A stretch of DNA of 41,930 nucleotides from Capnocytophaga sp. Its GTDB lineage: Bacteria > Bacteroidota > Bacteroidia > Flavobacteriales > Flavobacteriaceae. The stretch lies in assembly GCF_030532915.1 (NCBI RefSeq), contig NZ_JAUNKD010000008.1, positions 1-41,930 of the forward strand. Reading direction: 5' to 3'. Position numbers and translations under genes: made by a program. This document shows positions 15,210 to 23,183 of the stretch, one piece after another. Position 1 is the first letter of the stretch; every line of letters starts with the position of its first letter. The notes beneath the pieces were generated by a model. It ran no database searches. It was not told where the DNA came from and saw nothing but the letters and a program-made list of their open reading frames with translations.

Positions 15210-17186
15210 ATGCTTCCTATTTTGAAAACCGATTCGTTATTACAACCATTTTCCAACGAAATTCAGGCTCGTTATGCTCATTTTCTGCAAACGGAAAAAA
15301 TGATGCGGGGCGACTGCGTACGACTCTCCGATAACCTGAATTCGCATTTGTTTTACGGATTGCATTTTACTGATAATCAATGGATTTTAAGAGAATGGAC
15401 GCCGAATGCCACGAAAATATATCTTCTGTTTGATAAAAACGATTGGCAACCCGATGAAAAATACGCTTTCCGAAAGATAGACAATGAAAATTGGGAAATC
15501 CGCTTGCCTGCTTCGGAACTTTCGCACGGCGATTTGTACAAATTATATGTGGAATGGCAGGGCGGAGCGGCAGAACGAATCCCTTCGCACGTGCAACGAG
15601 TGGTGCAAGATGAATACACCAAGGTTTTTTCGGCACAAGTCTGGAAGCCAACTCCTTATAAATGGAAAAATGCCCGTCCGAGCCACAACGAACCGCCTTT
15701 GATTTACGAAGCCCACATTGGGATGTCGTCCGAACTTCGCAAAGTGGCGACCTTCACCGAGTTTCGGTTTTTTGTCCTGCCACGCATCGCCCGTTTGGGC
15801 TACAACACCATTCAACTGATGGCAATTCAGGAGCATCCGTACTACGGTTCGTTTGGTTATCAGGTGGCGAATTTCTTTGCGGTGAGTTCGCGTTTCGGTA
15901 CGCCCGAAGAACTTAAAGAGTTGATAGACAGCGCTCACGGACTCGGAATACGCGTCATTCTCGACATCGTGCATTCGCATTCGGTGAGCAACGAGTCGGA
16001 AGGTTTGGGCTTTTTCGACGGCACGGATTACCTCTATTTCCATTCGGGAGAACGCGGAAAACATCCGCAGTGGGATTCGCGTTTGTTCGACTACGGAAAA
16101 CCGCAAGTGCTTAATTTTCTGCTTTCTAACTGCAAATATTGGTTGGAAGAATTTCAGTTCGACGGCTTCCGTTTCGATGGCGTTACCAGTATGATTTATT
16201 TTGACCACGGATTGGGCAAGGCTTTCACCAATTATTCGTTGTATTACGATGGAAATCAAGATGTTGATGCGATAACGTATCTTACGCTGGCAAATCGGGT
16301 CGTTCACGAAATTTATCCGCAGGCCATCACGGTTGCCGAAGAAATGAGCGGGCTTCCGGGCTTGGCGTTTCCCATTGAAGGCGGCGGCATCGGTTTCGAC
16401 TATAAAATGAGTATGGGCGTGCCTGATTATTGGATAAAATTGTTGGAAGATTACAAGGACGAAGATTGGCACGTGGGCGATATTTTTTACGAGCTGACCA
16501 ACAAACGAGCCGAAGAACGCACCATCAGTTATGCCGAAAGCCACGACCAAGCTTTGGTGGGTGACAAAACGATTTTTTTCCGATTGGCGGATAAGGAAAT
16601 TTATACGGGGATGAGCGTTTTTGACCGTAATTTGGTCATTGACAGGGCTATATCGCTTCATAAAATGATTCGTTTGGTAACGATTGCCACGGCGGGAGGC
16701 GGATATTTGGCGTTTATGGGCAACGAATGGGGGCATCCCGAATGGATTGATTTTCCGCGTGAAGGCAACAATTGGAGCTACGACCATGCGCGTCGGCTGT
16801 GGAGTTTGCTTGATGATGAAAACCTGAAATTCAAATACTTAAATAATTTTGACGGAGCGATGATTCATTTCGTAAAGAAAAATCGATTGCTTGAAAAAGA
16901 GCCTTCGGTTTTGGTACGCGACAACGAACGTCAGATTTTGGCTTTTGAGCGGGGCGGATTTTTATTTGTGTTTAATTTCAATCCGTCGGCATCGTTTAGC
17001 GATTACGAATTTGAGGTGGAAGCGGGCAAATACACGTACGCCTTATGCTCTGATAATCGGAACTTTGGCGGACAAAATCGCATTGACGAAACCATTGAGC
17101 ATTTTACGCAATACAAACACAAAAAGAATTTAATTAGTTTGTATCTGCCGTCAAGGTCGGCGATTGTTTTGAAAATGAACAAATAA
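15210..17186 (+). CDS. glgB: 1,4-alpha-glucan (glycogen) branching enzyme
   Basis: A 658-residue GH13 enzyme that cuts alpha-1,4 chains and rejoins them by alpha-1,6 bonds. Residues about 30-130 form a CBM48-like domain (FYGLHFTDNQWILREWTPNATKIYLLFDKNDW). The catalytic barrel follows with YEAHIGMSSE, nucleophile Asp323 in DGFRFDGVTSM, acid/base Glu377 in VAEEMSGLPG and transition-state Asp446 in ESHDQALVGDKT. A beta-rich C-terminal domain ends the protein. The SGLPGLAFP and ESHDQALVGDKT wording resembles the eukaryote-like branching enzymes found in Bacteroidota rather than E. coli GlgB. It opens a stretch of glycogen genes continued at 17867, 24505 and 26748. An S23 gene with repeats now sits between it and the debranching enzyme. 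Confidence 0.93.
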   Translation: MLPILKTDSLLQPFSNEIQARYAHFLQTEKMMRGDCVRLSDNLNSHLFYGLHFTDNQWILREWTPNATKIYLLFDKNDWQPDEKYAFRKIDNENWEIRLPASELSHGDLYKLYVEWQGGAAERIPSHVQRVVQDEYTKVFSAQVWKPTPYKWKNARPSHNEPPLIYEAHIGMSSELRKVATFTEFRFFVLPRIARLGYNTIQLMAIQEHPYYGSFGYQVANFFAVSSRFGTPEELKELIDSAHGLGIRVILDIVHSHSVSNESEGLGFFDGTDYLYFHSGERGKHPQWDSRLFDYGKPQVLNFLLSNCKYWLEEFQFDGFRFDGVTSMIYFDHGLGKAFTNYSLYYDGNQDVDAITYLTLANRVVHEIYPQAITVAEEMSGLPGLAFPIEGGGIGFDYKMSMGVPDYWIKLLEDYKDEDWHVGDIFYELTNKRAEERTISYAESHDQALVGDKTIFFRLADKEIYTGMSVFDRNLVIDRAISLHKMIRLVTIATAGGGYLAFMGNEWGHPEWIDFPREGNNWSYDHARRLWSLLDDENLKFKYLNNFDGAMIHFVKKNRLLEKEPSVLVRDNERQILAFERGGFLFVFNFNPSASFSDYEFEVEAGKYTYALCSDNRNFGGQNRIDETIEHFTQYKHKKNLISLYLPSRSAIVLKMNK

Positions 17187-17189
17187 TTG

Positions 17190-17335
17190 ATAATGAATAA
17201 TTTTTCAATTAACAAATAACAATGAGAGGAATGAACAAATATTCAATGAACAAATAATAATGAGGATTAATTGCGCTATTCCAAAAATTGTTAATTGATA
17301 ATTGTTCATTGTTAATTACCCTCGTTGTTAATTTT
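17190..17335. repeat. Repeat element L: heptamer arms around a 31-bp core
   Basis: A 31-bp core at 17263-17293 (AGGATTAATTGCGCTATTCC then AAAAATTGTTA) has on its left AATGAAC/AACAAAT-type heptamers and on its right the reverse complements (TTGTTAA, TTGATAA, TTGTTCA). It therefore forms a large imperfect palindrome. The same element recurs at 17718-17866 beyond the S23 gene. Confidence 0.8.
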
Positions 17336-17339
17336 AAAA

Positions 17340-17717
17340 ATGCGTTTTGTGAAGAGAGAAAACATATTGAAAATAAGGACTTTTGATTTTTCTTTACGGA
17401 TCATCAAACTTACAAAGTTGTTGATGGACGCCCGAAAGGAATACGTTCTGACTAAGCAGTTATTACGCAGCGGAACAGCCATAGGGGCTTTGGTAAGAGA
17501 AGCGGAATATGCCGAAAGTAAGAAAGATTTTGTTCATAAATTGCACATCGCTCTTAAAGAAGCAAATGAAACCGAATATTGGATTGAGCTTTTGTACAAA
17601 TCCGATTATATTAACACAACGGAATTTGATTCCATTGCAACAGATTTAAAAGATATTTTGAAATTATTAATATCAAGCATAAAAACAATGAAAAAGAATG
17701 AACAATTCTTCAATTAA
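17340..17717 (+). CDS. Four-helix-bundle protein of the S23/IVP family
   Basis: A 125-residue, all-helical protein of the S23 family, named after proteins encoded in 23S rRNA intervening sequences. Family features seen here are FDFSLRIIKLTKLL near the start, KQLLRSGTAIGALVREAEYAESKKDFVHKL in the middle and KEANETEYWIELLYKSDYI, then a helix with LKDILKLLISSIKTMKK. ATG at 17340 is chosen over TTG at 17325, which lies in repeat DNA. Members are often found stand-alone in Bacteroidota. Their role is unclear; the related Avd protein of diversity-generating retroelements binds nucleic acid. Here the gene sits between two copies of the same repeat element and interrupts the glgB-debranching enzyme pair, suggesting insertion. 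Confidence 0.88.
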   Translation: MRFVKRENILKIRTFDFSLRIIKLTKLLMDARKEYVLTKQLLRSGTAIGALVREAEYAESKKDFVHKLHIALKEANETEYWIELLYKSDYINTTEFDSIATDLKDILKLLISSIKTMKKNEQFFN

Positions 17718-17866
17718 CAAATAACAATTTGATAATGAATAAATAACAAATTTACAATTAACAATAAGGATTAATTGCTCTATTCCAAAAATTGTTATTT
17801 GTTCATTGCTCATTGAATCATTGTTATTTGTTCATTGATAACTGTTAATTAAAATAATAAAATAAT
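17718..17866. repeat. Repeat element R: heptamer arms around the 31-bp core
   Basis: The core at 17767-17797 is identical to that at 17263-17293 except one base (GCGC against GCTC). The left arm has AACAAAT/AATGAAT-type heptamers; the right arm has TTGTTAT, TTGTTCA, TTGCTCA and again TTGTTAT, TTGTTCA. It ends directly before the debranching enzyme ATG. Confidence 0.8.
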
Positions 17867-19816
17867 ATGAGTTATTTAACATTCAAAAAGAAAGAATTAA
17901 TCAATTTGGAGTATTCTCTTGACAGAGAGTTCCTTGGAACCAATCGAGGGGGCGGATACAGCTCTTCGACCCTCGTTTTTTGCAACACCCGAAAATATCA
18001 CGGACTTTTGGTGGTTCCGCTTGAAAATTTCAGAGGACAAAACCACGTCTTGCTTTCCTCGCTCGATGAAACCATTATTCAGCACGGACGCGATTTCAAC
18101 TTCGCTGTGCATCAGTATCCCGAAACGTACGAACCGCGCGGACACAAGTACATCGTTGATGTTTCCTACGAAAAAGCCTTTACGGTCATCTATCAGGTGG
18201 GCGGCGTTACGCTCAAAAAAGAAATCTTGATGGTGCATAACGAACCTCAGGTTTTGGTGCGTTACACCCTGCTCGAAGCCCACTCCCCTACCAAATTGAG
18301 GCTCAATCCGTTGTTAGCGTTTCGCGATATCCATTCGTTGAGCAAAGCCAATGATTTGGCAAATAAAAACATTGAAAAAATTGATTGCGGAATCAAAACC
18401 AAACTCTATCCCGATTTTCCGTATTTGCATTTGCAATTAAGCCAAGATGCTGATTTTGAATACAATCCGAATTGGAACAAAAATATCTTCTATAAGAAAG
18501 AAAAAGAACGTGGCTACGATTATACGGAAGATTTGCTCACGCTCGGTTATTTTGAATTGAGCATCAAAAAGGGCGAAAGCGTTGTATTTTCGGCAAGTAC
18601 GGAGGAAAACAACAGCAAGCAACTCAAACAGAAATTTACCCGATTGATGAACCAACGTAGCGAGCGAAATTCGTTCGAGGAATGCCTGAATTATTCCGCT
18701 TCGCAGTTTTTAATCCACAAAGCGGGCGAAATTCGCGTCAAAGAAGGCTATCATTGGTACAACAGCAACACGCGGGATACGTTCATCGCCCTTCCGGGGA
18801 TTGCCTTGGCGGAAAATACGCAAAAGACGTTTGATGAGGTACTTACGTCGGTTAAAAAATATTTTTCTAACGGACTTTTTGAAAAGACGATAAGCACGCA
18901 CGTGGCTGAACCTCAATACGATGCCGATACGTCATTGTGGTTTTTCTGGACGATTCAGCAGTATGAAAAATACACCAAAAAAACACCCAAACAGCTTTGG
19001 AAAGAATTCGGCGAGATGATGCAAACCATTTTGGAAAGCTACAAAACGGCACGACACAAATCGCTGCGAATGGACGATAACGGACTGATTTGGTCAGAAG
19101 ATATTAGCCGTCCGCTCACGTGGGTCGATGCCCAATTTGACGGCGGTGCGATTGTCCCCCGAAACGGCTACGTGGTGGAGGTTAATGCACTGTGGTACAA
19201 TGCTGTATGTTATGCCATTGCCTTGGCGGAAAGTGCAAAAGACAAAGATTTTCTGAAAGAATGGAAGTCGTTGCCCGAGCAAATTGCCAAAAGTTTCGTG
19301 GAAACCTTCTGGATTGACGATAAAAAATACTTGGCGGATTACGTGAGTTATGCCCACCAAAACCACGATGTTCGTCCGAATCAGCTGATTGCGTGTGCGT
19401 TGGATTATTCGCCGTTGAGTGAACGAAGCAAAAAGAAAGTGTTGGATATTGTCCGACAAGAATTGCTCACACCCAGAGGGTTACGTTCGTTATCGCCGAA
19501 AAACAAAAACTACGAAAGTGTGAGTATCGGCAATGTGTTTGACCGCGACCGTGCGACCTTCAACGGTTCGGTACACCCTTGGTTTGTAGGGTTTTACATC
19601 GAAGCGAATTTAAAATTATACGGAGCGACCTACACGGCGGAAGCCCAAAACATTTTATCGGATTTTGAACAAGAAATGAGCGACCACGGGGTTTGTGCCA
19701 TTTCGGCGATTTACGATGGCAATCCGCCGTTTCATTCGCGGGGTTGTATTTCCAAAGCCCGAAACGTTGCCGAGTTGTTACGTGCCAAACAGCTTACGAA
19801 TGAATTTAAAAGATAA
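17867..19816 (+). CDS. Amylo-alpha-1,6-glucosidase / glycogen debranching enzyme
   Basis: A 649-residue enzyme that hydrolyses the alpha-1,6 branch stub of glycogen. The N-terminal half (residues about 20-230) has LGTNRGGGYSSSTLVFCNTRKYHGLLV, the conserved start of the bacterial GDE N-domain. The C-terminal half is the (alpha/alpha)6 barrel of the GH133 type, with LIWSEDISRPLTWVDAQFDG, PRNGYVVEVNALWYNAVCYA and NVFDRDRATFNGSVHPWFVGFY. The last about 50 codons are duplicated 0.4 kb downstream (20178-20324) with the VOC gene between the copies. It stands in the glycogen gene group, with the VOC gene starting five bases after its stop. Confidence 0.92.
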   Translation: MSYLTFKKKELINLEYSLDREFLGTNRGGGYSSSTLVFCNTRKYHGLLVVPLENFRGQNHVLLSSLDETIIQHGRDFNFAVHQYPETYEPRGHKYIVDVSYEKAFTVIYQVGGVTLKKEILMVHNEPQVLVRYTLLEAHSPTKLRLNPLLAFRDIHSLSKANDLANKNIEKIDCGIKTKLYPDFPYLHLQLSQDADFEYNPNWNKNIFYKKEKERGYDYTEDLLTLGYFELSIKKGESVVFSASTEENNSKQLKQKFTRLMNQRSERNSFEECLNYSASQFLIHKAGEIRVKEGYHWYNSNTRDTFIALPGIALAENTQKTFDEVLTSVKKYFSNGLFEKTISTHVAEPQYDADTSLWFFWTIQQYEKYTKKTPKQLWKEFGEMMQTILESYKTARHKSLRMDDNGLIWSEDISRPLTWVDAQFDGGAIVPRNGYVVEVNALWYNAVCYAIALAESAKDKDFLKEWKSLPEQIAKSFVETFWIDDKKYLADYVSYAHQNHDVRPNQLIACALDYSPLSERSKKKVLDIVRQELLTPRGLRSLSPKNKNYESVSIGNVFDRDRATFNGSVHPWFVGFYIEANLKLYGATYTAEAQNILSDFEQEMSDHGVCAISAIYDGNPPFHSRGCISKARNVAELLRAKQLTNEFKR

Positions 19817-19820
19817 AAAT

Positions 19821-20174
19821 ATGAATTACGATAATTTTTTTCTTCCAGCGGAGGATTTTCAAAAAAGTAAACAATTTTTTGCTGAAGTTTTAGGGTTAGA
19901 AACCAAATTCGATTTTTCACAAATGGGAATGATAGCATTTAAAGTTGGTAATGAAGAACCTGCAATTATTTTGAAAGATAGAAGTAAATTCCCTAATGTG
20001 AAACCAACAATTTGGATTGAAGTAGATGATGTAAAAAAAACTTATGAGGAATTACATAAAAAAGGAGTAGAGTTTTTAACTCCTCCTTTTCCGATAAAAA
20101 CAGGTTGGGCAGTTGAATTTTTAGACCCATCGGGTAATATGTTGGGTTTTACGGATTATCGTTCAGAACATTGA
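19821..20174 (+). CDS. VOC-superfamily (glyoxalase/bleomycin-resistance-like) protein
   Basis: A 117-residue single-module VOC protein. It starts DNFFLPAEDFQKSKQFFAEVLGLETKFDF, has IWIEVDDVKKTYEELHKKGVEFL in the middle and ends VEFLDPSGNMLGFTDY, the usual second half of the fold with its metal-site Glu/Asp region. Members are metal-dependent lyases, dioxygenases or drug-binding proteins; the substrate here is unknown. The start at 19821 follows the upstream stop by four bases. Its base composition is more AT-rich than the neighbouring glycogen genes. The flanking duplicated fragments of the debranching gene indicate that it was inserted. Confidence 0.88.
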   Translation: MNYDNFFLPAEDFQKSKQFFAEVLGLETKFDFSQMGMIAFKVGNEEPAIILKDRSKFPNVKPTIWIEVDDVKKTYEELHKKGVEFLTPPFPIKTGWAVEFLDPSGNMLGFTDYRSEH

Positions 20175-20177
20175 TAA

Positions 20178-20324
20178 TTTAGAAAAGAATTAAGCGGATA
20201 CGATGTAAGTACCATTTCGGCGATTTACGATGGCAATCCGCCGTTTCATTCGCGGGGTTGTATTTCCAAAGCCCGAAATGTTGCCGAATTGTTACGTGCC
20301 AAACAGCTTACCAACGAATTGTAG
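20178..20324 (+). pseudogene. Duplicated 3' fragment of the glycogen debranching enzyme gene
   Basis: In frame 3 bases after the VOC stop, 48 codons read ELSGYDVSTISAIYDGNPPF and on to AKQLTNEL, parallel to the end of the debranching enzyme at 17867-19816. Bases 20212-20311 match 19698-19797 with two differences in 100, while the 30 bases before are clearly diverged. No start codon or upstream part exists, so it is a remnant. Confidence 0.9.
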
Positions 20325-20369
20325 GGAAGGGATATATCCCTTCCGCTGTCATAAATCAGAACATAAAGT

Positions 20370-20798
20370 ATGAAGAAAAATATCATTTTTTTAGTTTTCG
20401 GACTTATTTTGTTGCAGAGCTGTACCACATACCAAATCCCTGTACAAAGTTTTAAGGAGCAATTTCAGAATATTGATTCAGCAAGTTTAAAAACGGTTCA
20501 GGTGCGTATGCCGTTGGGTAATGTGGCTGATTTTTTGGTAAATCCGGTGGATAGCATAATATGTATTGATAAGAATAACAGGAAGATAATGTTAGAAAAA
20601 ACACCTTCGATTGAAATTCGGTTTACGGAAAAAGATGGTAACAAAACGATATTTTATTTCGATGGTATTTATTTACAGAACGGAAACGTTGTGGGAAATC
20701 AGTCAAGGTTTATCAACGCTCCAAAAAGTATTTCCTTAGATGAGGTCAAACGGATTGAAATACAAGATGGTCGCAAAAAATTCCGATATGTAAAATAG
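20370..20798 (+). CDS. Hypothetical lipoprotein
   Basis: A 142-residue protein with a lipoprotein signal (LVFGLILLQSCTTYQ, Cys about residue 18). The mature part is strand-rich: VQVRMPLGNVADFLVNPVDSIICIDKNNRKIMLEKTPSIEIRF and KTIFYFDGIYLQNGNVVG, ending in ISLDEVKRIEIQDGRKKFRYV. The Ile-Glu-Ile-Gln ending recalls small Bacteroidota lipoproteins that report on membrane stress, but no family is recognised. It follows the debranching-enzyme remnant and precedes a repeat-rich stretch. Confidence 0.7.
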   Translation: MKKNIIFLVFGLILLQSCTTYQIPVQSFKEQFQNIDSASLKTVQVRMPLGNVADFLVNPVDSIICIDKNNRKIMLEKTPSIEIRFTEKDGNKTIFYFDGIYLQNGNVVGNQSRFINAPKSISLDEVKRIEIQDGRKKFRYVK

Positions 20799-20828
20799 CA
20801 TTTTTATTGTTTATATATCCGTCACGTC

Positions 20829-20893
20829 GTAGGGGCGAAAAATTTTTCGCCCTCATTGGTCGATTGTCAGGGCAAAAAATGTTTTGCCCCTAC
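20829..20893. mobile_element. Palindromic MITE-like element, GTAGGGGC family, copy 1
   Basis: Terminal inverted repeats GTAGGGGC (20829-20836) and GCCCCTAC (20886-20893). The left inner arm reads CGAAAAATTTTTCGCCC and the right one GGGCAAAAAATGTTTTGCCC, each a hairpin itself. No coding capacity. Same family at 21506-21560 and 21585-21647. Confidence 0.75.
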
Positions 20894-20919
20894 ACAAACC
20901 GAACAGATGAATATAAATA

Positions 20920-21072
20920 TTCTTCTTATGTAGAAAACAATTCTTCAAGTGAAGAAGAATATTCTCTATATGTAGAATTAAATTCTTCGTATGAAGAGAT
21001 AAATTCTACTAATGAAGAACAGCTATCTTCATCAGTAGATAAAAATTCTACGGGTGTAGAATAGAATTCTAT
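20920..21072. repeat. 21-bp tandem array A of palindromic units
   Basis: Seven units of exactly 21 bp begin at 20920, 20941, 20962, 20983, 21004, 21025 and 21046, with a partial eighth at 21067. Each is a dyad of the form TTCTWC-4 bases-GWAGAA plus a 5-base linker. The second unit holds the perfect palindrome TTCTTCAAGTGAAGAA. In one frame the array reads as a Ser/Glu/Asn heptapeptide repeat, but that frame starts inside the MITE. Confidence 0.85.
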
Positions 21073-21133
21073 ATCTGTTTTATTTATGAAATAGTAATTT
21101 TATTGAATTTATTAACCTAAAAATCAATTTACG

Positions 21134-21445
21134 ATGAGAAAAAAATCATTCGCCGAGGTTATAGCATCGGCACAGTTATTAGTAAAAGCCTTGACAGAAC
21201 GAGGCGAGAGCCTGCCCGCAGGCGTTACGGTTCAAATGCGTGATAAGTTGGACGCTGCCCACAAAAAGGCGGTCGAAACCAATGCCGAACAGGAAAAACT
21301 CAAAGCCCAGCTCAAAGAAAAAACCGCCGAGTTGGAAAAACACCTTTCCAAGACCGAAGAAACCTATGCGATGTTAAAAAAATACATCAAAATAGGGGAG
21401 CCTCAGGAGCGTTGGCGTGAATTCGGTTTTGAGGATAAACGATAA
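21134..21445 (+). CDS. Small coiled-coil protein of unknown function
   Basis: A 103-residue soluble protein. Residues about 38-85 form a charged coiled coil (AHKKAVETNAEQEKLKAQLKEKTAELEKHLSKTEETYAMLKKY). The N-terminus is SFAEVIASAQLLVKALTERG and the C-terminus KIGEPQERWREFGFEDKR. I do not recognise a family. Codon use and a plausible ATG after an AT-rich leader support a real gene. It lies between 21-bp array A and a cluster of palindromic repeats, so expression context is unclear. Confidence 0.65.
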   Translation: MRKKSFAEVIASAQLLVKALTERGESLPAGVTVQMRDKLDAAHKKAVETNAEQEKLKAQLKEKTAELEKHLSKTEETYAMLKKYIKIGEPQERWREFGFEDKR

Positions 21446-21453
21446 CCCGTAAA

Positions 21454-21473
21454 TACGCAATTTATTGCGTATC
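21454..21473. repeat. Palindrome of the ACGCAATTTATTGCGT type
   Basis: ATACGCAATTTATTGCGTAT is a 20-bp near-perfect palindrome 9 bases after the coiled-coil gene. It shares its centre with the GTAGAGACGCAAT repeats at 23404 and 24098, and could also act as a transcription end. Confidence 0.6.
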
Positions 21474-21505
21474 ATCACGTTGCATTAATGAATATCCATC
21501 ACGTT

Positions 21506-21560
21506 GTAGGGGCGACCCGAGCGTAAGCGAATAGGCGAAGCAATTGCAATACGCCCTTAC
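21506..21560. mobile_element. MITE-like element, GTAGGGGC family, diverged copy 2
   Basis: GTAGGGGCG (21506-21514) and CGCCCTTAC (21552-21560) are inverted with one mismatch. The interior (GACCCGAGCGTAAGCG) differs from the other copies. Confidence 0.6.
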
Positions 21561-21584
21561 ACAAAGGGAATGAATACCGCCATT

Positions 21585-21647
21585 GTAGGGGCGAAAAATC
21601 TTTCGCCCTCTGGTCGATTATCAGGGCAAAAAATATTTTGCCCCTAC
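21585..21647. mobile_element. MITE-like element, GTAGGGGC family, copy 3
   Basis: GTAGGGGC (21585-21592) and GCCCCTAC (21640-21647) flank arms nearly identical to copy 1, including the internal GGTCGATT and CAGGGCAAAAAAT. Confidence 0.75.
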
Positions 21648-21690
21648 ATTCGCAGCAAATCGCATATTAACTGAAAACGACATAAAAACA

Positions 21691-22152
21691 ATGAAACTTT
21701 TAACCGACAAAACCTATACGATTGAAAAATTTGAGGGCAAAGGAGGTTGGTCGTTTGTGCAACTTCCTGAAATAAAGCCCGATAAAAATGCTCCTTTCGG
21801 GTGGGTACGGGTTTTCGGAACGATTGACGGATATGCCATCGAAAAGTATCACCTCCAATCGATGGGAAACGGAAAATTGTTTCTGCCCCTGAAAGCCGAA
21901 ATCCGAAAGAAAATAGGAAAACAGACGGGTGATAGCGTGCATATTGTTCTGTATGAGGATAATACGCCTTCGGAAATTGCTCACGAACTTAAAATGTGTC
22001 TGCAAGACGAACCGCATTTACTGAAAGCGTTCGAATCGTACTCCGAAGCGAAACAGAAAAAACTCATTGATTGGATATATCAGTCTAAAAATGAAGATGA
22101 TAAAGCCCAACGGATTGTGGAAATTATTAACAAAATAAGTGATGAATTATGA
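21691..22152 (+). CDS. DUF1905 and YdeI/OmpD-associated domain protein
   Basis: A 153-residue protein with a DUF1905 beta-barrel (residues 1-90: GGWSFVQLPE, FGWVRVFGTIDGYAIEKYHLQSMGNGKLFLPLKAEIRKKIGKQTGDSVHIVL) followed by a short helical YdeI/OmdA-type domain (HLLKAFESYSEAKQKKLIDWIYQSKNEDDKAQRIVEIINKI). Such proteins are common and poorly characterised. The stop overlaps the next start (ATGA at 22149), indicating an operon with the GNAT and HXXEE genes. Confidence 0.85.
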   Translation: MKLLTDKTYTIEKFEGKGGWSFVQLPEIKPDKNAPFGWVRVFGTIDGYAIEKYHLQSMGNGKLFLPLKAEIRKKIGKQTGDSVHIVLYEDNTPSEIAHELKMCLQDEPHLLKAFESYSEAKQKKLIDWIYQSKNEDDKAQRIVEIINKISDEL

Positions 22153-22643
22153 AAGAAGCAACTGTCATACGCCCGATGCAACCCGCTGAATATCCGCTGT
22201 TAGAAGATTTTTTGTATGAGGCTATTTTTCTGCCCGAAGGTACGCAACCGCCTCCGCGTGATATTGTTTTGTTGCCCGAATTGCAACTTTACATCGCCGA
22301 TTTCGGGACAAAAAAAGCCGATTTTGCGATGGTGGCTGAGGTAAATGGAAAAATCGTCGGGGCGGCGTGGTCTCGTATCGTTAAAGATTACGGACACGTG
22401 GATGAGCAAACGCCCTCGCTGTCCGTTTCGTTGTACGCCCCGTATCGCAGGCAAGGTATCGGAACGCGATTATTCAGGCAATTGCTTGATAATCTTTCCG
22501 ATAAAGGATATGAAAAAGCATCGCTTTCCGTGCAAAAAGCCAATTATGCCGCACAGATGTACTTGAAAATGGGGTTTCACATCGTTAAGGAAAACGAGTA
22601 CGATTATGTAATGGTAATCCATTTGAAAAACAATAATTTATAA
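22149..22643 (+). CDS. GNAT-family N-acetyltransferase
   Basis: A 164-residue acetyltransferase. The acetyl-CoA binding segment is SVSLYAPYRRQGIGTRLFRQLLDNL (R/Q-x-x-G-x-G/A pattern, residues about 96-122), followed by ASLSVQKANYAAQMYLKMGFHIVKE, the conserved C-terminal strand and helix. The acceptor is unknown. It overlaps the DUF1905 gene by four bases and is followed after 6 bases by the HXXEE gene, so the three are probably translated from one message. Confidence 0.9.
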   Translation: MKEATVIRPMQPAEYPLLEDFLYEAIFLPEGTQPPPRDIVLLPELQLYIADFGTKKADFAMVAEVNGKIVGAAWSRIVKDYGHVDEQTPSLSVSLYAPYRRQGIGTRLFRQLLDNLSDKGYEKASLSVQKANYAAQMYLKMGFHIVKENEYDYVMVIHLKNNNL

Positions 22644-22649
22644 TTACCA

Positions 22650-23183
22650 ATGACCGAATTGCAATTACTGATGGCGTTGCTTCCCGTGGTGTTTATGATT
22701 CACGATTTTGAGGAAATTGTGATGTTTGAGGCGTGGCTTTCCAAAAACAGGAACAAATTGAAGCAACGTTTCCCGAAGTTCGAAGCCTTTTTAACCCGAA
22801 ACGGACTTTTCGCATATTCCACAGCGGATTTTGCCGTTGCGGTGGCTCACGAATTCGTACTGCTTTCGGTGGTTTGTTACGGAGCGATGATGACAGAAAA
22901 TTATGGTTGGTGGTTTGCGGCGTTTATGGCGTTTTTTATCCATTTGTTGGTGTATATCGGGCAATGGGTGGCATACGGAGCTTACATTCCGATGATTATC
23001 ACCACGTTGCTGTCAATTCCTTATTGCGGATATACGTTTTTCGTCTTTTTAAAAGCTGATTTACTTTCTGTTACGCAAGTATGGTGGTGGACAATCATTG
23101 GGTTGGCGTTGATGGTATTGTCTTTTCCGTTGGCATTTTTCTGGGCTTCGAAGTTTCAGAAATTCAGAAAAAGCCGATTTTGA
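22650..23183 (+). CDS. HXXEE-domain membrane protein
   Basis: A 177-residue inner-membrane protein with about four hydrophobic helices. The family-defining motif is HDFEE at about residues 18-22 (VVFMIHDFEEIVMFEAWL), with a second conserved His-Glu in VAVAHEFVLLS at about residue 71. These residues suggest a metal site or an in-membrane enzyme, but no reaction is known to me. It is the last gene of the DUF1905-GNAT-HXXEE group. Confidence 0.85.
   Translation: MTELQLLMALLPVVFMIHDFEEIVMFEAWLSKNRNKLKQRFPKFEAFLTRNGLFAYSTADFAVAVAHEFVLLSVVCYGAMMTENYGWWFAAFMAFFIHLLVYIGQWVAYGAYIPMIITTLLSIPYCGYTFFVFLKADLLSVTQVWWWTIIGLALMVLSFPLAFFWASKFQKFRKSRF

Noticed and set aside
15543-16787. A long (414-codon) minus-strand open frame across glgB
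   Set aside because: It is antisense to a gene with all GH13 catalytic motifs and shows no domain of its own. Long shadow frames are common opposite such genes.
20807-21064. An 85-residue reading frame ending in a Ser/Glu repeat
   Set aside because: Its first third is translated MITE sequence and the rest is the 21-bp array. The repeat period, not coding, explains the open frame, although a peptide cannot be fully excluded.
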